Part shown: piece by piece, positions 24,246 to 31,682 of the stretch
How the letters are laid out: the number at the start of each line of letters is the position of its first letter
How positions within the stretch are numbered: the first letter of the stretch is position 1
DNA from: Candidatus Saccharimonadota bacterium
GTDB lineage: Bacteria > Patescibacteriota > Saccharimonadia > Saccharimonadales > Saccharimonadaceae
Assembly: GCA_009786195.1 (NCBI GenBank)
Contig: WQTP01000041.1
Location: 1 to 37,904, forward strand
Reading direction: 5' to 3'
DNA length: 37,904 nt
Translations under genes and position numbers: made by a program
Notes under the pieces: generated by a model
The model's database searches: none
The model's input: only the letters and a program-made list of their open reading frames with translations
Told to the model about the DNA's origin: nothing

Positions 24246-25343
24246 ATGTACGGCAAAACCCCTAATAAAAAGACAACATCATCACAGGATCCTAATCAAA
24301 ATTTCAGTCACAATAATCACGTTTTGACACCGCCCAGTGCATCAGAAATGTTATCTCACCCTAAACTCGAACCTGAAAAACCCACTAACGAATCACCTAA
24401 ATATGATTATATTGATCCGCTCGACGTACCACAACCTAAACCAACAACCGTCATTTCGACTGAAAATACACCCTTGCCAAAAGACACTAACAAGGGGATC
24501 AGTGATCCAATTCCGATACAAATCCTCGGCATAGAAATCAAGCATGATTTACCAACTTCGGTTTATACTATGATTACGATTGGAGCTGTGCTCATAGTGT
24601 TACTAATTACGTCTGTTGGTTATGGTATCAGCGTACTAAACATAATCTTTTCATTATTGTTCGCGATAACTATAACAACGGCCCTAAAGATGTTCATGAA
24701 AACAAAGTTTAGAAATGGTTCTCTAGGTTATTATGTAATGATTCTAGTAATAGCAGTAGTGGCATTTAGTGTAACGGGTTATTTCAGTGGCCAACAACGT
24801 TATATCAGTAGTCTTCAGCATCAATTTGGTTGTTCTATCGATAAATATGCAAACGGTTTTAATGCTAATGAAAACCTTAGACAGGATGTGAAGTATGTTG
24901 AGTGCATGGCTGAGCAAATTATTCGCGAAGCCGTCGGTAATGATGATATTTCGGCTGCATGTAACTTGGATGATGGTACTGGTACTATTCAGAGTGCTAT
25001 CTTTAGTCAGCCGCATGGTTACGTCTATATTGGCAAAAGGAAATCGTCGCTATCGCACATTGTGTGCGATAGTCTTTACAGCTGGCTCAAGACTGATCGC
25101 CGAAAACTCTCTGACGCGCAAGGTTGGGCATTCGAAGTAATTCTTTACGAGGCGATGTATTTAAAGGGCGCGAGGAACGAAGCGGAGGCGACTTACAAAT
25201 CCATGCTTACTTATAAAAACGTGGTTACCGGTTTTGGTGTTAAGAGTAGTGAAGCTGATCGTTTTATAGAATATTTCAAGAATGATATAAATCCACGTCA
25301 ACCAGCTCAGTATCGCGTTGATTGGAAAGCACGCGGCTTGTAA
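24246..25343 (+). CDS. Membrane protein paralogous to the HExxH proteins, active site lost
   Basis: 365 residues. A Pro-rich cytoplasmic N-terminus (1-103) is followed by two or three TM segments (about 105-128, 132-148, 161-180) and an outer C-terminal domain. That domain aligns with the two HExxH proteins at 26110 and 26937 through QQ(R/Q)YI, GNDDISAAC, the conserved second Cys (274), TDRR and INPRQPAQY-VDW. Where those have HEA(I/V)H, this one has Y301-E-A-M-Y305, and the downstream acidic residues are also changed (GARNEAEAT). It is most likely a non-catalytic relative, perhaps regulatory. The N-terminal EMLSHPKLEPE recurs as EMLSESKVEQPE in the next gene. The ATG follows the murB stop directly. 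Confidence 0.65.
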   Translation: MYGKTPNKKTTSSQDPNQNFSHNNHVLTPPSASEMLSHPKLEPEKPTNESPKYDYIDPLDVPQPKPTTVISTENTPLPKDTNKGISDPIPIQILGIEIKHDLPTSVYTMITIGAVLIVLLITSVGYGISVLNIIFSLLFAITITTALKMFMKTKFRNGSLGYYVMILVIAVVAFSVTGYFSGQQRYISSLQHQFGCSIDKYANGFNANENLRQDVKYVECMAEQIIREAVGNDDISAACNLDDGTGTIQSAIFSQPHGYVYIGKRKSSLSHIVCDSLYSWLKTDRRKLSDAQGWAFEVILYEAMYLKGARNEAEATYKSMLTYKNVVTGFGVKSSEADRFIEYFKNDINPRQPAQYRVDWKARGL

Positions 25344-25377
25344 TCTTCTTGATCATTATGCTATAATCATAAGCGTT

Positions 25378-26106
25378 ATGAATAACAGTCCTTTTAGTGA
25401 TGAGAATACGCCACCACCAAATCCGACACCCGAATTAGCGCAAAATCAAATATCTGGTAAACTAGTGCTACAACCGCCGACGCAGCCGGAAATGTTATCT
25501 GAGTCAAAGGTTGAACAGCCGGAGCCGAGCCTCGTCCCTACCGCCACACCTGTCGAACCCACCACACCAGTTCCGACTGAACCGACGAAAGATTACCGCC
25601 CAGTGTGGGCCCAGGATATTCCCGCGCAAGATCCAGTAGCTAACATCACACCACAATATAAAACCGGTTTGCCAGATGGAATTTATTTTTTGGCTATGTT
25701 GATGTTCGTACCATTGTTAATAATATTACAATCTCTGTATGTCGGTCTGGATTACCAATCTATATCGTCGTCGTCCGTAACTACGACCCAGCTCAGTTCG
25801 CTTTTCAAAGATTTTACTGCTTCTCTGTCTTCGATAGCTACGTTAACAATGGGCATCAGTGCTATTTTGCTAATATTCACTCGTTTGAAAATCGTTCGAT
25901 TCGTTGCTATGATTGGTTTAGGGTTGTATTTCCTCGCTAAACTAATTTCCTTTATCGAGTCCGCCGACACGTTTTTTTCGTTGTTTAGCAACTCAAAAGC
26001 AGGTCAAGTGCTGCTCATTGATATGATTGTTCTTGGTCTCGTGCTACCGCTTTTAGGTATAATATATTTGTGTCGCTCGAGTGTACGAGCATCTTACGAT
26101 AACTAG
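25378..26106 (+). CDS. Pro-rich membrane protein, unknown
   Basis: 242 residues from the ATG at 25378, preceded by the perfect extended -10 TGCTATAAT (25362-25367) 10 nt away; a longer frame upstream would run through this promoter. The cytoplasmic N-terminus (1-95) is rich in Pro, Thr and Glu and shares PP-x3-EMLS-x2-K-x-E with the previous protein. About four TM segments follow (102-125, 150-170, 175-195, 215-235). No family was recognised. It is convergent with the 26110 gene, 3 bp away. Confidence 0.65.
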   Translation: MNNSPFSDENTPPPNPTPELAQNQISGKLVLQPPTQPEMLSESKVEQPEPSLVPTATPVEPTTPVPTEPTKDYRPVWAQDIPAQDPVANITPQYKTGLPDGIYFLAMLMFVPLLIILQSLYVGLDYQSISSSSVTTTQLSSLFKDFTASLSSIATLTMGISAILLIFTRLKIVRFVAMIGLGLYFLAKLISFIESADTFFSLFSNSKAGQVLLIDMIVLGLVLPLLGIIYLCRSSVRASYDN

Positions 26107-26109
26107 GTT

Positions 26110-26847
26110 TTACTCCGTCGATGTTTCTTCTTCTTGCTCTTGCTCGGTGTTTTCAGCTGTTTCACATTCCCGCCAATCAACTGTGTAGCCTAGCGCCAAG
26201 TGTAGTGCCCAATTTGTCGGATCATTATAGTCCAAGGCTTTATAGTATTCGACAAAGCGTCGTGAAACTTCTCTGTCGATACCGAGAGTTTCAAATGCAA
26301 CATCTTCATGCATCATAATCGATTTACATTCGGTTTTAGGTTCGTTTTCTTCGCCCGTCAAGTGAACCGCTTCGTGAATAATTGTGTGTAGGGCCCATCC
26401 TACTTCATTAGTAACTTCTTCGCGATCCGACATTAACCATTGAGCTAGAATGCGACAAAGATTATAATTAATTTCAGAATGTGTTTTCTTAGCTACACCT
26501 CCCACAGTGCTAATGGGTAAATTCATTAAGTTAAAATCTAGTCGGCGCACGCATCTGGCTGTTATATCATCCCTGCCCGTTACATATCGCGTAATGGTTG
26601 TAGCCACATATTGCGTATATTGCCAACGAATTTCGTGATAGCCGGCGTCAATAATCAGCGCTAGCGGAACAATCAGTGCTATCACTCGACAAACTAAGAC
26701 GATGATTTTATACGCCAAAACATCGTTTGATTTTTTCTTAATATTTTTGATGTAAACGATTAATTTTTTGGTTTGAATTATCACTACTACGATCAACAAA
26801 ACGCAAATAACAGTTAGCATTCCAACACTAAACCAGGAAATAGCCAT
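26110..26847 (-). CDS. Membrane-anchored zincin-like protein (HEAVH), paralogue 1
   Basis: 245 residues: two TM segments (about 8-26 and 46-66), then an outer domain with GRDDITARC (Cys99), Cys131, a metalloprotease-like motif H158-E-A-V-H162 and acidic residues just after (GEENEPKTE) that could give the third zinc ligand. The tail is Glu-rich (EQEQEEETSTE). It may be a surface or cell-wall zinc peptidase; substrate unknown. A TGCTACAAT box (26860..26855) ends 7 nt before the ATG, near-leaderless. The gene and its promoter look like a tandem copy of the 26937 unit. Confidence 0.65.
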   Translation of the reverse strand: MAISWFSVGMLTVICVLLIVVVIIQTKKLIVYIKNIKKKSNDVLAYKIIVLVCRVIALIVPLALIIDAGYHEIRWQYTQYVATTITRYVTGRDDITARCVRRLDFNLMNLPISTVGGVAKKTHSEINYNLCRILAQWLMSDREEVTNEVGWALHTIIHEAVHLTGEENEPKTECKSIMMHEDVAFETLGIDREVSRRFVEYYKALDYNDPTNWALHLALGYTVDWRECETAENTEQEQEEETSTE

Positions 26848-26865
26848 AAACTATATTGTAGCACA

Positions 26866-26929
26866 GTCGCTTGGCAGCGGAAATTCTTAAGTATCGCTGG
26901 ATTATCGCGATTATCAGTAGCTAGTTTCG
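26866..26929 (-). pseudogene. Remnant of the glyA 3' end
   Basis: On the minus strand this stretch encodes KLATDNRDNPAILK, matching KLAIDNRDNPTMIK of the intact GlyA C-terminus (27607 gene), then after a deletion a DNA match to the last glyA codons (TTCC-GCTGCCAAGCGAC against TTCCCGCTACCAAGTGAC). It shows that a zincin gene was duplicated together with the tail of glyA. Confidence 0.75.
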
Positions 26930-26936
26930 ACGCTAC

Positions 26937-27587
26937 TTACTCTTGTTTAGCGTTTTCTTTGGCGGCCCAATCAACGTGATATTGTTCGGGCAAACGCGGA
27001 GTGATGTTTTTCTTAAAATGTTCAACGTAATTTCTCGCAAATTCGCGATCCATACCGAATTTCACCATTATATCCTCGTAAAGTATGATCGATTTGTATT
27101 CTGTTTCTGATTCATTGAATTCGCCCGCCACGTGGATCGCTTCGTGCATAATTGTGTGCAAAGCATAAGCCTGATCATTAGTTGCAGTTTTTCGGTCAGT
27201 GGCCAGCCATTCTTGAAAACGCTTGCAGGTTGTACGATCGAGTTTTGAGTAATTATCGCCGGGTTTTACCCAACCAACATACGGGCCGTATTGATTAACG
27301 TCAAGTGAATCACCAAGAGCACGCACACATTTGGCCGAAACATCATCGCGACCAACCACCGCGCGCGTAATTTCCGACGCCCAATAATTGATATATTGTT
27401 GTTTGCCCTCGAAATATCCCGCAACGCCGAACAGCACGAGTAGCAACACTAGGACAATGGCGTGGTATTGCCAATCGCGTTTTTTTACAATTCTTCTGAT
27501 TAATTTAACTATCGACCAAACTATCGCGATGAAAAGCAACGCGCAAATCGCGGTCAATATTCCAACGTCAACGCCAGCGATTATCAT
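26937..27587 (-). CDS. Membrane-anchored zincin-like protein (HEAIH), paralogue 2
   Basis: 216 residues: two TM segments (about 7-30 and 41-58), then an outer domain with GRDDVSAKC (Cys87), Cys121, H148-E-A-I-H152 and following acidic residues (GEFNESETE; candidates 156, 159, 161, 163). The end NITPRLPEQYHVDW is shared with both paralogues. A zinc-dependent surface peptidase is inferred from HExxH plus downstream Glu; the family is not recognised more precisely. A TGATACAAT box (27599..27594) ends exactly 6 nt before the ATG. It is 19 bp downstream of glyA. Confidence 0.68.
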   Translation of the reverse strand: MIIAGVDVGILTAICALLFIAIVWSIVKLIRRIVKKRDWQYHAIVLVLLLVLFGVAGYFEGKQQYINYWASEITRAVVGRDDVSAKCVRALGDSLDVNQYGPYVGWVKPGDNYSKLDRTTCKRFQEWLATDRKTATNDQAYALHTIMHEAIHVAGEFNESETEYKSIILYEDIMVKFGMDREFARNYVEHFKKNITPRLPEQYHVDWAAKENAKQE

Positions 27588-27606
27588 AAGCCCATTGTAT
27601 CATGGA

Positions 27607-28935
27607 TTATTTGTCACTTGGTAGCGGGAACTGGCGGGCGAATTGTTGGACTTCGGCGCGGAGTTTTTTGATCATCGTCGGATTATCGCGATTATCAATA
27701 GCTAGTTTCATCCATTCGGCGATTTTTTCCATGTCCTTTTCCATCAACCCGCGCGTAGTGATAGCTGGTGTGCCCAAGCGAATTCCCGATGGACGAAACG
27801 GTGGTTCGGGATCGTTTGGAATAGCGTTTTTGTTGAGTGTCAAACCGATATCATCGAGAACTTTTTCAACAATACCACCATGAACACCAAAACTACTCAT
27901 GACGTCGGTTAGGATCAAGTGGTTTTCAGTACCACCGAACACTAATTTGAAACCGCGTTTTTTTAGCTGCTCGGCCAGTTCGGCTGTATTGGCGACGATC
28001 CTGGCTGCGTACTTTTTAAAGTCGGGTTGCAGCGCTTCGTGAAAAGCCACAGCCTTGGCCGCAATGACATGCATCAGCGGTCCACCCTGCGTTCCCGGAA
28101 AAACCGAACGATCGATCAAAATCGGAATATTTTCCAAAGTTTTCTCTGGTTTCTTTAGAGGACTACCAACAATACCTCGTGACAAAATCAGACCACCCCG
28201 CGGTCCGCGCAGAGTTTTGTGCGTCGTTGTTGTAACCACATGAAAACCAAAATCGAACGGGTTCGGATGCACACCGCCCGCGATCAATCCCGCGACATGT
28301 GCCATGTCGGCCATCAACAAACATCCCGGAATTTTCTTGCCAATTTCGGCAAACCGCGCAAAATCCGGAATTCGCGCATAGGCCGAATAACCGACTAACA
28401 AAATTTTCGGTTTTTCTTTTAATGCGATTTTTTCAATTTCGTCATAGTCGAACCGACCATCTTTGGGATCGATGTGATAACGAACAAAGTTATAAATCTG
28501 CGCACTCTGCGTCACCGGCGATCCATGCGTCAAATGCCCACCATGACCAAGATCCATACCAAGAACCGTGTCGCCTGGTTCGAGCCACGCGTTATAAACT
28601 GCATTGTTAGCCTGCGCGCCAGAGTGCGGTTGAACGTTAGCGTGATCGGCATTGAACAATTTCATCGCTCGCCAAATCGCCAACCGTTCAACGCGATCAG
28701 TGTTAATTTGGCCGCCATAATAACGATAATTCGGTAAAATTTTCGTCGAAATCACTGATTCATCATCCAATTCGTCGAAATTCGGATATCCTTCGGAATA
28801 TTTATTGGTAAATTCCGACCCCATAGCAAGAAGCACTTGTTGTGATACATAATTCTCGCTGGGTATCAATTCCAACCCATCGCGTTGCCGTTCGATTTCC
28901 GCATGGATGAGTTCAAAAATTTTTTCATCATTCAT
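27607..28935 (-). CDS. glyA: Serine hydroxymethyltransferase
   Basis: 442 residues. It interconverts serine and glycine with tetrahydrofolate, using PLP. Family landmarks: LIPSENYVS, EGYP...RYYGG, NVQPHSGAQAN, DLGHGGHLTHG, ADMAHVAGLIA, the PLP-lysine segment TTTTHKTLRGPRGG and FPGTQGGPLMHVIAAKA. An extra stretch of about 18 residues (52-70, NFDELDDESVISTKILPN) splits the usually contiguous EGYP-x-x-RYYGG region near the active site. A perfect AGGAGG ribosome binding site precedes the ATG; a second copy upstream starts a two-codon ORF. An extended -10 TGCTAAACT lies near 29028-29037. Confidence 0.95.
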   Translation of the reverse strand: MNDEKIFELIHAEIERQRDGLELIPSENYVSQQVLLAMGSEFTNKYSEGYPNFDELDDESVISTKILPNYRYYGGQINTDRVERLAIWRAMKLFNADHANVQPHSGAQANNAVYNAWLEPGDTVLGMDLGHGGHLTHGSPVTQSAQIYNFVRYHIDPKDGRFDYDEIEKIALKEKPKILLVGYSAYARIPDFARFAEIGKKIPGCLLMADMAHVAGLIAGGVHPNPFDFGFHVVTTTTHKTLRGPRGGLILSRGIVGSPLKKPEKTLENIPILIDRSVFPGTQGGPLMHVIAAKAVAFHEALQPDFKKYAARIVANTAELAEQLKKRGFKLVFGGTENHLILTDVMSSFGVHGGIVEKVLDDIGLTLNKNAIPNDPEPPFRPSGIRLGTPAITTRGLMEKDMEKIAEWMKLAIDNRDNPTMIKKLRAEVQQFARQFPLPSDK

Positions 28936-28957
28936 AATTTTCCTCCTATTATTACAG

Positions 28958-28976
28958 AATCAAAAGAGATTTTAAC
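28958..28976 (-). promoter_or_regulatory. Hairpin in the glyA leader
   Basis: GAGATTT pairs with AAATCTC around a 5-nt loop, between the two-codon leader ORF and the glyA ribosome binding site. A T-rich stretch follows (TTTTGATTC), so weak attenuation is conceivable. Confidence 0.45.
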
Positions 28977-28993
28977 TAAATCTCATCTCAATT

Positions 28994-29002
28994 CTATGTC
29001 AT
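28994..29002 (-). CDS. Two-codon leader ORF (Met-Thr-stop) before glyA
   Basis: ATG ACA TAG is preceded by AGGAGGAAATT, nearly identical to the AGGAGGAAAATT in front of glyA. A minimal start-stop ORF with a perfect ribosome binding site could capture ribosomes and regulate glyA, or it may be a duplicated initiation region that has decayed. No translation evidence can be read from sequence alone. Confidence 0.4.
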   Translation of the reverse strand: MT

Positions 29003-29121
29003 AATTTCCTCCTGTTACTTCTTTTCCAGTTTAGCACGAAGCGCGCATTTTTAGAATACATTCATGTGTAGTATTTTTTACTTGTTTTTAATATATCATG
29101 TGTGATATAATTTTTGACATT

Positions 29122-30651
29122 ATGCAACAAGAACTTTATCGTGAAAAAATCGGTCGATTAATCGCTGAGTTGCGCACTAGTCACCACATGACGCAGGTTG
29201 ATTTAGCGAAAAAACTAAGTACTAGCCAGTCAGCCATTAATCGTATTGAGAAGGGTGCTCAGAATATCAGTCTTGAGATAATTGCGCGGATTTCCGATGC
29301 ACTGAATACAGAAATTTTGTCGGTTAATGACGAGAACAAACTTAATTTACGTATCAACGGTGGTTGTAAACTCGGTGGTGAAATTGAAACTAAAACCAGC
29401 AAGAATTCGTCGCTCGGATTACTCTGCGCGTCACTAATGAACAAAGGGAAAACCGTTTTACGTCACGTTGCTCGCATCGAAGAAGTTAATCGTATTTTGG
29501 AAGTTTTCGAATCGATTGGCGTACGAACACGCTGGCTGAATGTTGAAAATGATCTGGAAATTATTCCACCGAAACGACTCCAGTTAGACAAAATCAACGT
29601 TGATGCTGCCAAAAAAACTCGCACAATTTTGATGTTTCTGGGGCCGCTACTTCACCAATACAAAGATTTTCAGTTGCCTTTTTCGGGTGGATGTAATCTT
29701 GGAAAACGTACTATCGAACCGCACTTGGTTGGTCTGAGCAAGTTCGGCCTGTGCGTTGACGCTAACACGGATTATTACCAAATACACGTTAAATCACAAT
29801 CACCCGACGGTCCGATTGTTTTGACCGAACGCGGTGACACAACAACCGAAAACATCGTGATGGCCGCAGCGTTGAATGATGGCGAAACGATTGTTCGTAA
29901 TGCTTCGCCGAATTACATGGTTCAGGATGTTTGTTTTTTCTTGCAAAAATTGGGTGTCAAAATCGAAGGAATTGGTACGACTATTCTGAAAATTCATGGG
30001 GTAAAAGAAATCAATTGCGACGTCGAATATTTCGTTAGCGAAGACCCGATCGAAGCTATGAGTTTCATCGCTGCCGGTATTATGACTAATTCGGAAATTA
30101 TCGTGCGACGCGCGCCGATTGAATTCTTGGAATTAGAAATGGCGACTTTGCGTGGTCTGGGACTTGATTTTGCACTCAGTTTGGAATATAAATCGTACAA
30201 TAACAAAACACGTTTAGTGGATATTACGATCAAGAAGTCTGAGATGCATGCCGCTAACGATAAAATTCATGCGCTACCGTTTCCGGGTATTAATATGGAT
30301 AATTTGCCGTTTTTGGGATTGATCGCCACTATGGCCAAGGGGCGAACTTTGATTCATGATTGGTCGTACGAAAATCGAGCGATTTACTTTACCGAATTGT
30401 CCAAACTAAACGCCAACATCGAATTGGTCGATCCGCACCGTGTGTATATCACCGGTCCAACTCATTGGCGACCAGCTGACATAATAGCTCCGCCAGCACT
30501 TAGGCCGAGCGTGGTCGTTCTCCTAGCGATGTTGGCCACACCCGGTATGTCGATTTTGCGTGATGTTTATAATATCAACCGCGGTTACGAAGATTTTTAC
30601 AAACGTTTGAACAGTTTGGGCGCACATATTGAAACATTTCGCGAAATCTAA
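29122..30651 (+). CDS. murA: HTH-fused UDP-N-acetylglucosamine 1-carboxyvinyltransferase
   Basis: 509 residues from the ATG at 29122; an upstream in-frame ATG at 29098 would include the promoter. Residues 1-65 form an Xre-type helix-turn-helix (MTQVDLAKKLSTSQSAINRIEKG). The rest is an EPSP-synthase-type MurA with K94-N95 (usual LysAsn), the reactive-loop Cys191 in SGGCNLGKRTIEPH (the fosfomycin-target Cys position) and GDTTTENIVMAAA. It transfers enolpyruvate from PEP to UDP-GlcNAc, the first peptidoglycan step. The HTH suggests DNA binding, perhaps self-regulation; the fusion recurs in Saccharibacteria-type genomes to my knowledge. A TGATATAAT box (29106-29111) ends 10 nt before the ATG, near-leaderless. 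Confidence 0.92.
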   Translation: MQQELYREKIGRLIAELRTSHHMTQVDLAKKLSTSQSAINRIEKGAQNISLEIIARISDALNTEILSVNDENKLNLRINGGCKLGGEIETKTSKNSSLGLLCASLMNKGKTVLRHVARIEEVNRILEVFESIGVRTRWLNVENDLEIIPPKRLQLDKINVDAAKKTRTILMFLGPLLHQYKDFQLPFSGGCNLGKRTIEPHLVGLSKFGLCVDANTDYYQIHVKSQSPDGPIVLTERGDTTTENIVMAAALNDGETIVRNASPNYMVQDVCFFLQKLGVKIEGIGTTILKIHGVKEINCDVEYFVSEDPIEAMSFIAAGIMTNSEIIVRRAPIEFLELEMATLRGLGLDFALSLEYKSYNNKTRLVDITIKKSEMHAANDKIHALPFPGINMDNLPFLGLIATMAKGRTLIHDWSYENRAIYFTELSKLNANIELVDPHRVYITGPTHWRPADIIAPPALRPSVVVLLAMLATPGMSILRDVYNINRGYEDFYKRLNSLGAHIETFREI

Positions 30652-30717
30652 GCCTGTGCACCGTTTGCTGGCTAGACCCACAGACAACCCTTCCCTATTT
30701 ATCGCCCAAATAGTATA

Positions 30718-30746
30718 TTGACATGCGAGAGATTTTTTGCTAAACT
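30718..30746 (+). promoter_or_regulatory. Promoter of candidate small RNA 2
   Basis: TTGACA (30718-30723, consensus), a 17-bp spacer ending TTTTTTGC and TAAACT (30741-30746). The spacer end and -10 start (TTTGCTA) repeat those of small RNA 1. No + strand gene follows. Confidence 0.7.
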
Positions 30747-30752
30747 GTGGAT

Positions 30753-30800
30753 ACAAATTCCTTCGGGATCGCCTCTGTCGTTGACGGAGGCATATTTTTA
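30753..30800 (+). ncRNA. Candidate small RNA 2 with strong terminator
   Basis: A predicted transcript of about 48 nt: a 5-bp hairpin (ATTCC-TTC-GGGAT), then a 9-bp terminator stem (GCCTCTGTC 30771-30779, loop GTT, GACGGAGGC 30783-30791) and ATATTTTTATA. It ends just before the 3' end of the facing mazF-like gene. The T run lies on the + side only, so it belongs to this transcript. It might be an sRNA, an antisense regulator of the toxin mRNA 3' end, or an orphan attenuator. Confidence 0.5.
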
Positions 30801-30805
30801 TAAAT

Positions 30806-31231
30806 TTATTTCAAGAATTCACGAAGCTTCTTTTTTATTGAGTCAAAATCATGTATACCCACCATCCCATATTTACTTATCAGCCTTCGCGAATCGAAAA
30901 CACGAAGTTGACTTAACAAAACATTGCTAGTTTTTCCACTAACAACAATTTTGTAATAGTATTTTCCCTCTTTGATTGTCGTCGACAACGGCACACCCCA
31001 AAACATGTATCTATTAAATCCGCGAACAATTAAAACAGGCCTGTTAAACATGTTGCCTTTGCCGTCCTCCTCGACACCTACATTATGTCCAAGCGAAACC
31101 CACCAAACATCCCGTGCTTTGTACCCAGCCGGAATATTTTGGCTGAGGTTAATTTTGACTTTTAACTTCGTCCAAGCACGAAATCGTTTAACAAAAACTT
31201 CCTTCTTCGGCGGCCCGGCGAGTTTATTCAT
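30806..31231 (-). CDS. MazF/PemK-like toxin endoribonuclease, no antitoxin gene seen
   Basis: 141 residues. After a basic N-terminus (1-38) comes the PemK/MazF beta-barrel pattern: ARDVWWVSLGHNVGVEEDGK, NRPVLIVRGFN, WGVPLSTTIKEGKYY, SNVLLSQLRVFDSRRL. These families cleave mRNA at short motifs. No antitoxin ORF adjoins on either side: upstream is intergenic sequence and tRNA-His, downstream is small RNA 2. A TAGAAT box (31243..31238) ends exactly 6 nt before the ATG, so the mRNA is probably leaderless. A housekeeping or defence role rather than a classic TA pair is possible. Confidence 0.8.
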   Translation of the reverse strand: MNKLAGPPKKEVFVKRFRAWTKLKVKINLSQNIPAGYKARDVWWVSLGHNVGVEEDGKGNMFNRPVLIVRGFNRYMFWGVPLSTTIKEGKYYYKIVVSGKTSNVLLSQLRVFDSRRLISKYGMVGIHDFDSIKKKLREFLK

Positions 31232-31319
31232 ATCGATATTCTACCAGGTTCGACATTAATTTGCCAGCTTCGTTCGTCACTCATCAATATCTATCTAGTA
31301 CTATGCGTAAAGCTTCTCT

Positions 31320-31348
31320 TTGCACTTTTTGCGTTTTTTTGATAAGAT
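31320..31348 (+). promoter_or_regulatory. tRNA-His promoter
   Basis: TTGCAC (31320-31325), a 17-bp spacer and TAAGAT (31343-31348), 10 nt before the tRNA. Confidence 0.65.
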
Positions 31349-31358
31349 GTCCCGGCGT

Positions 31359-31436
31359 GGCGATCGTAGCTCAGTTGGTTAGAGCGACGGGTTGTGGTCC
31401 CGTAGGTCGTGGGTTCGAGCCCCATCGTTCGCCCCA
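31359..31436 (+). tRNA. tRNA-His (anticodon GTG), G-1 and CCA encoded
   Basis: The anticodon stem ACGGG/CCCGT with loop TTGTGGT gives GTG. The extra G at position -1 pairs with discriminator C73, the His identity element. Acceptor GCGATCG/CGTTCGC has one T-T mismatch at pair 5:68. The T arm GTGGG-TTCGAGC-CCCAT and genomic CCA are present. The palindromic repeat copy at 31446 starts 10 bp after the tRNA. Confidence 0.93.
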
Positions 31437-31445
31437 TACATGAGA

Positions 31446-31604
31446 GAAATTCCGAAGGCGCGCCACGCACGCTACGCGTGCATAAAATCCCAAAAATCAA
31501 ATTCAATAATTTATTAAAAAAATCGGCGGGGAAAACGCCGGCGAAGCCGGCAAATATTAAATCGAATTTGGTTTTTAAGGGTTTTTTCTTTTGCTTCGCA
31601 AAAA
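31446..31604 (+). repeat. Palindromic dispersed repeat, copy 1
   Basis: About 159 bp, nearly identical to the reverse complement of 37310-37464. It runs from CCGAAGGCGCGCCACGCACG through ATAAAATCCC, a CGGCGGGG core and CGAATTTGG to CTTTTGCTTCGCAAAA. Its left half (AAAATCCC...CAAATTC) is roughly complementary to its right half (GAATTTGG...), so each copy can fold into a long imperfect hairpin like a MITE or REP-type element. It has no coding capacity of its own. Confidence 0.8.
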
Positions 31605-31682
31605 GATAGGTTTCCTTCAAATAAGCATAGGCATTAACATTGAATCGTATGCTTGTCAAATAATCTGTGTTATAATGATGTT

